This document shows, in pieces, positions 63,586 to 64,000 of a DNA stretch of 64,000 bases. The notes under the pieces were generated by a model. The model had not been told where the DNA came from. It worked only from the letters and a program-made list of their open reading frames with translations, and searched no databases. A program made the position numbers and the translations under genes. Each line of letters opens with the position of its first letter. Within the stretch, counting starts at the first letter, position 1. The stretch comes from Lentisphaerota bacterium (GTDB lineage Bacteria; Verrucomicrobiota; Kiritimatiellia; UBA8416; JAIOPI01), in the NCBI GenBank assembly GCA_021413965.1, contig JAIOPI010000004.1:402772-466771 (forward strand), given 5' to 3'.

Positions 63586-64000
63586 ATGGAGCTTGTCGAA
63601 GGGGTCATCCAGCATTACCACCAGACCCTGGGCGGCGAGGACCGCCGTGGACTGGAATACTTGGAAGGCCAAGGCCTGGCCGACCCCGAAACGTTAAAGA
63701 CGTTCCGGGTCGGCTTCGTCAACGGCAACCTGAAACAGCTGCTGCCCTCCTCGGCCATCGAACCGCTGCAACGCGTCGGCATCCTCAACGACACGGGAGA
63801 GGACCACGTCATCGGTTGCGTGGTCGGGCCGATCATCGCAACCGACGGCACGCTGGGAGAGATGTACGGCCGCAGCATCGAGGGCTCACGAGATCTGTAC
63901 CTGCCCGGACCGCACCGGGGCGTGCTGAACGCCAAAGCGGCGGAGGTGTTCGAGGATATCATCCTGACCGAAGCCGTGCTGGATGCCCTATCGCTCTACG
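63586..64000 (+). CDS. Primase-like Toprim protein, 5' region doubtful and 3' end outside window
   Basis: From about 63586 the frame reads MELVEGVIQHYHQTLGGEDR, then GLEYLEGQGLADPETLKTFRVGF, GILNDTGEDHVIGCVVGPII, GTLGEMYGRSI, LYLPGPHRGVLN, DIILTEAVLDALSLY. This resembles the region after the zinc finger in the DnaG-like primases of mobile elements (YhqTL...aLaYLerRGL..pe....fr.Gfa..tl; EMYGRki; LYLPGPHRGvfN; vil.Ea.iDAL). The CHC2 zinc-finger part that should come first is not recognisable: upstream the frame is open from about 63178 but the sequence is Arg/Pro-rich and unrelated. Either a short primase starting near 63529-63586 or a 5'-truncated gene. Confidence 0.6.
   Translation, partial: MELVEGVIQHYHQTLGGEDRRGLEYLEGQGLADPETLKTFRVGFVNGNLKQLLPSSAIEPLQRVGILNDTGEDHVIGCVVGPIIATDGTLGEMYGRSIEGSRDLYLPGPHRGVLNAKAAEVFEDIILTEAVLDALSLY

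Larger units (their letters stand above)
57012..64000. mobile_element. Integrative element in tRNA-Tyr with PolA/Toprim/ParB-like cassette (right end outside window)
   Basis: Begins at the cut tRNA-Tyr and includes a tyrosine recombinase reading inward, an excisionase-like HTH protein, a Cys4 protein, ParB-like, Toprim and PolA-like genes in overlapping order, an HTH protein, an XRE regulator and a primase-like gene. The DNA is visibly less GC-rich than the flanking chromosome. No second tRNA-Tyr end occurs in the window, so the element continues past 64000. Confidence 0.8.

Overview
The window is GC-rich bacterial DNA with dense, often overlapping genes. The mix of genes suggests a member of the PVC group, most likely Kiritimatiellota or a close relative. 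Pointers are a sulfatase, very large secreted beta-sandwich proteins, a CHASE2 cyclase, a GAF-PtsP and short GC-rich repeats between genes. Taxonomy is an inference from gene content, since no rRNA or other marker was available.

Layout. 1-17.7 kb is mostly on the minus strand: a partial DUF6962-type membrane protein, lgt, gltX, a GT-C glycosyltransferase, then an operon corA / mlaE / degenerate ABC ATPase / mlaD / TPR lipoprotein joined mostly by ATGA overlaps. Next come a metallo-beta-lactamase-fold hydrolase, a CHASE2-adenylate cyclase, an M48 protease paired with an SH3 protein, and a giant AsmA-like protein. 17.8-22.2 kb (plus) carries sugar genes: phosphomannomutase/phosphoglucomutase, galactokinase and sulfatase. 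22.2-27.3 kb (minus) holds lon, DUF456, an Ldh-family dehydrogenase and a YdcF-like protein. 27.5-31.8 kb is a 1420-residue secreted multidomain protein.

32.4-47.2 kb (plus) has an Aas-like MFS/acyltransferase/acyl-ACP synthetase fusion, an alpha/beta hydrolase, a second CorA, PtsP next to PEP carboxylase (both use phosphoenolpyruvate), and a DUF2339/DUF3999 pair. 47.2-50.2 kb (minus) has DUF1634 + TauE and an OPA-family transporter. 50.4-56.8 kb has two more secreted proteins, an endonuclease/exonuclease/phosphatase-fold protein, an SGNH hydrolase and rsmG.

57.0 kb to the right edge is a mobile island, visibly less GC-rich than its surroundings. Its left border is a tRNA-Tyr cut at the base of the anticodon stem: only the anticodon arm to the CCA end is left. 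Inside it are a tyrosine recombinase, an excisionase-like protein, a small four-Cys protein and a tightly overlapped three-gene cassette: a ParB-like nuclease/HTH protein carrying two perfect 20-bp palindromes in its reading frame, a Toprim protein, and a winged-helix protein fused to a miniature family-A DNA polymerase. Further right are an HTH protein, a transposase fragment, an XRE regulator and a primase-like gene that runs off the edge. This cassette looks like the replication module of an undescribed integrative element, conceptually similar to pipolins but with a PolA-type rather than a PolB-type polymerase. It is the most interesting part of the window.

Three secreted proteins also share a short C-terminal motif, and a dispersed GC-rich repeat appears in at least four intergenic spots and, in diverged form, inside a coding sequence.
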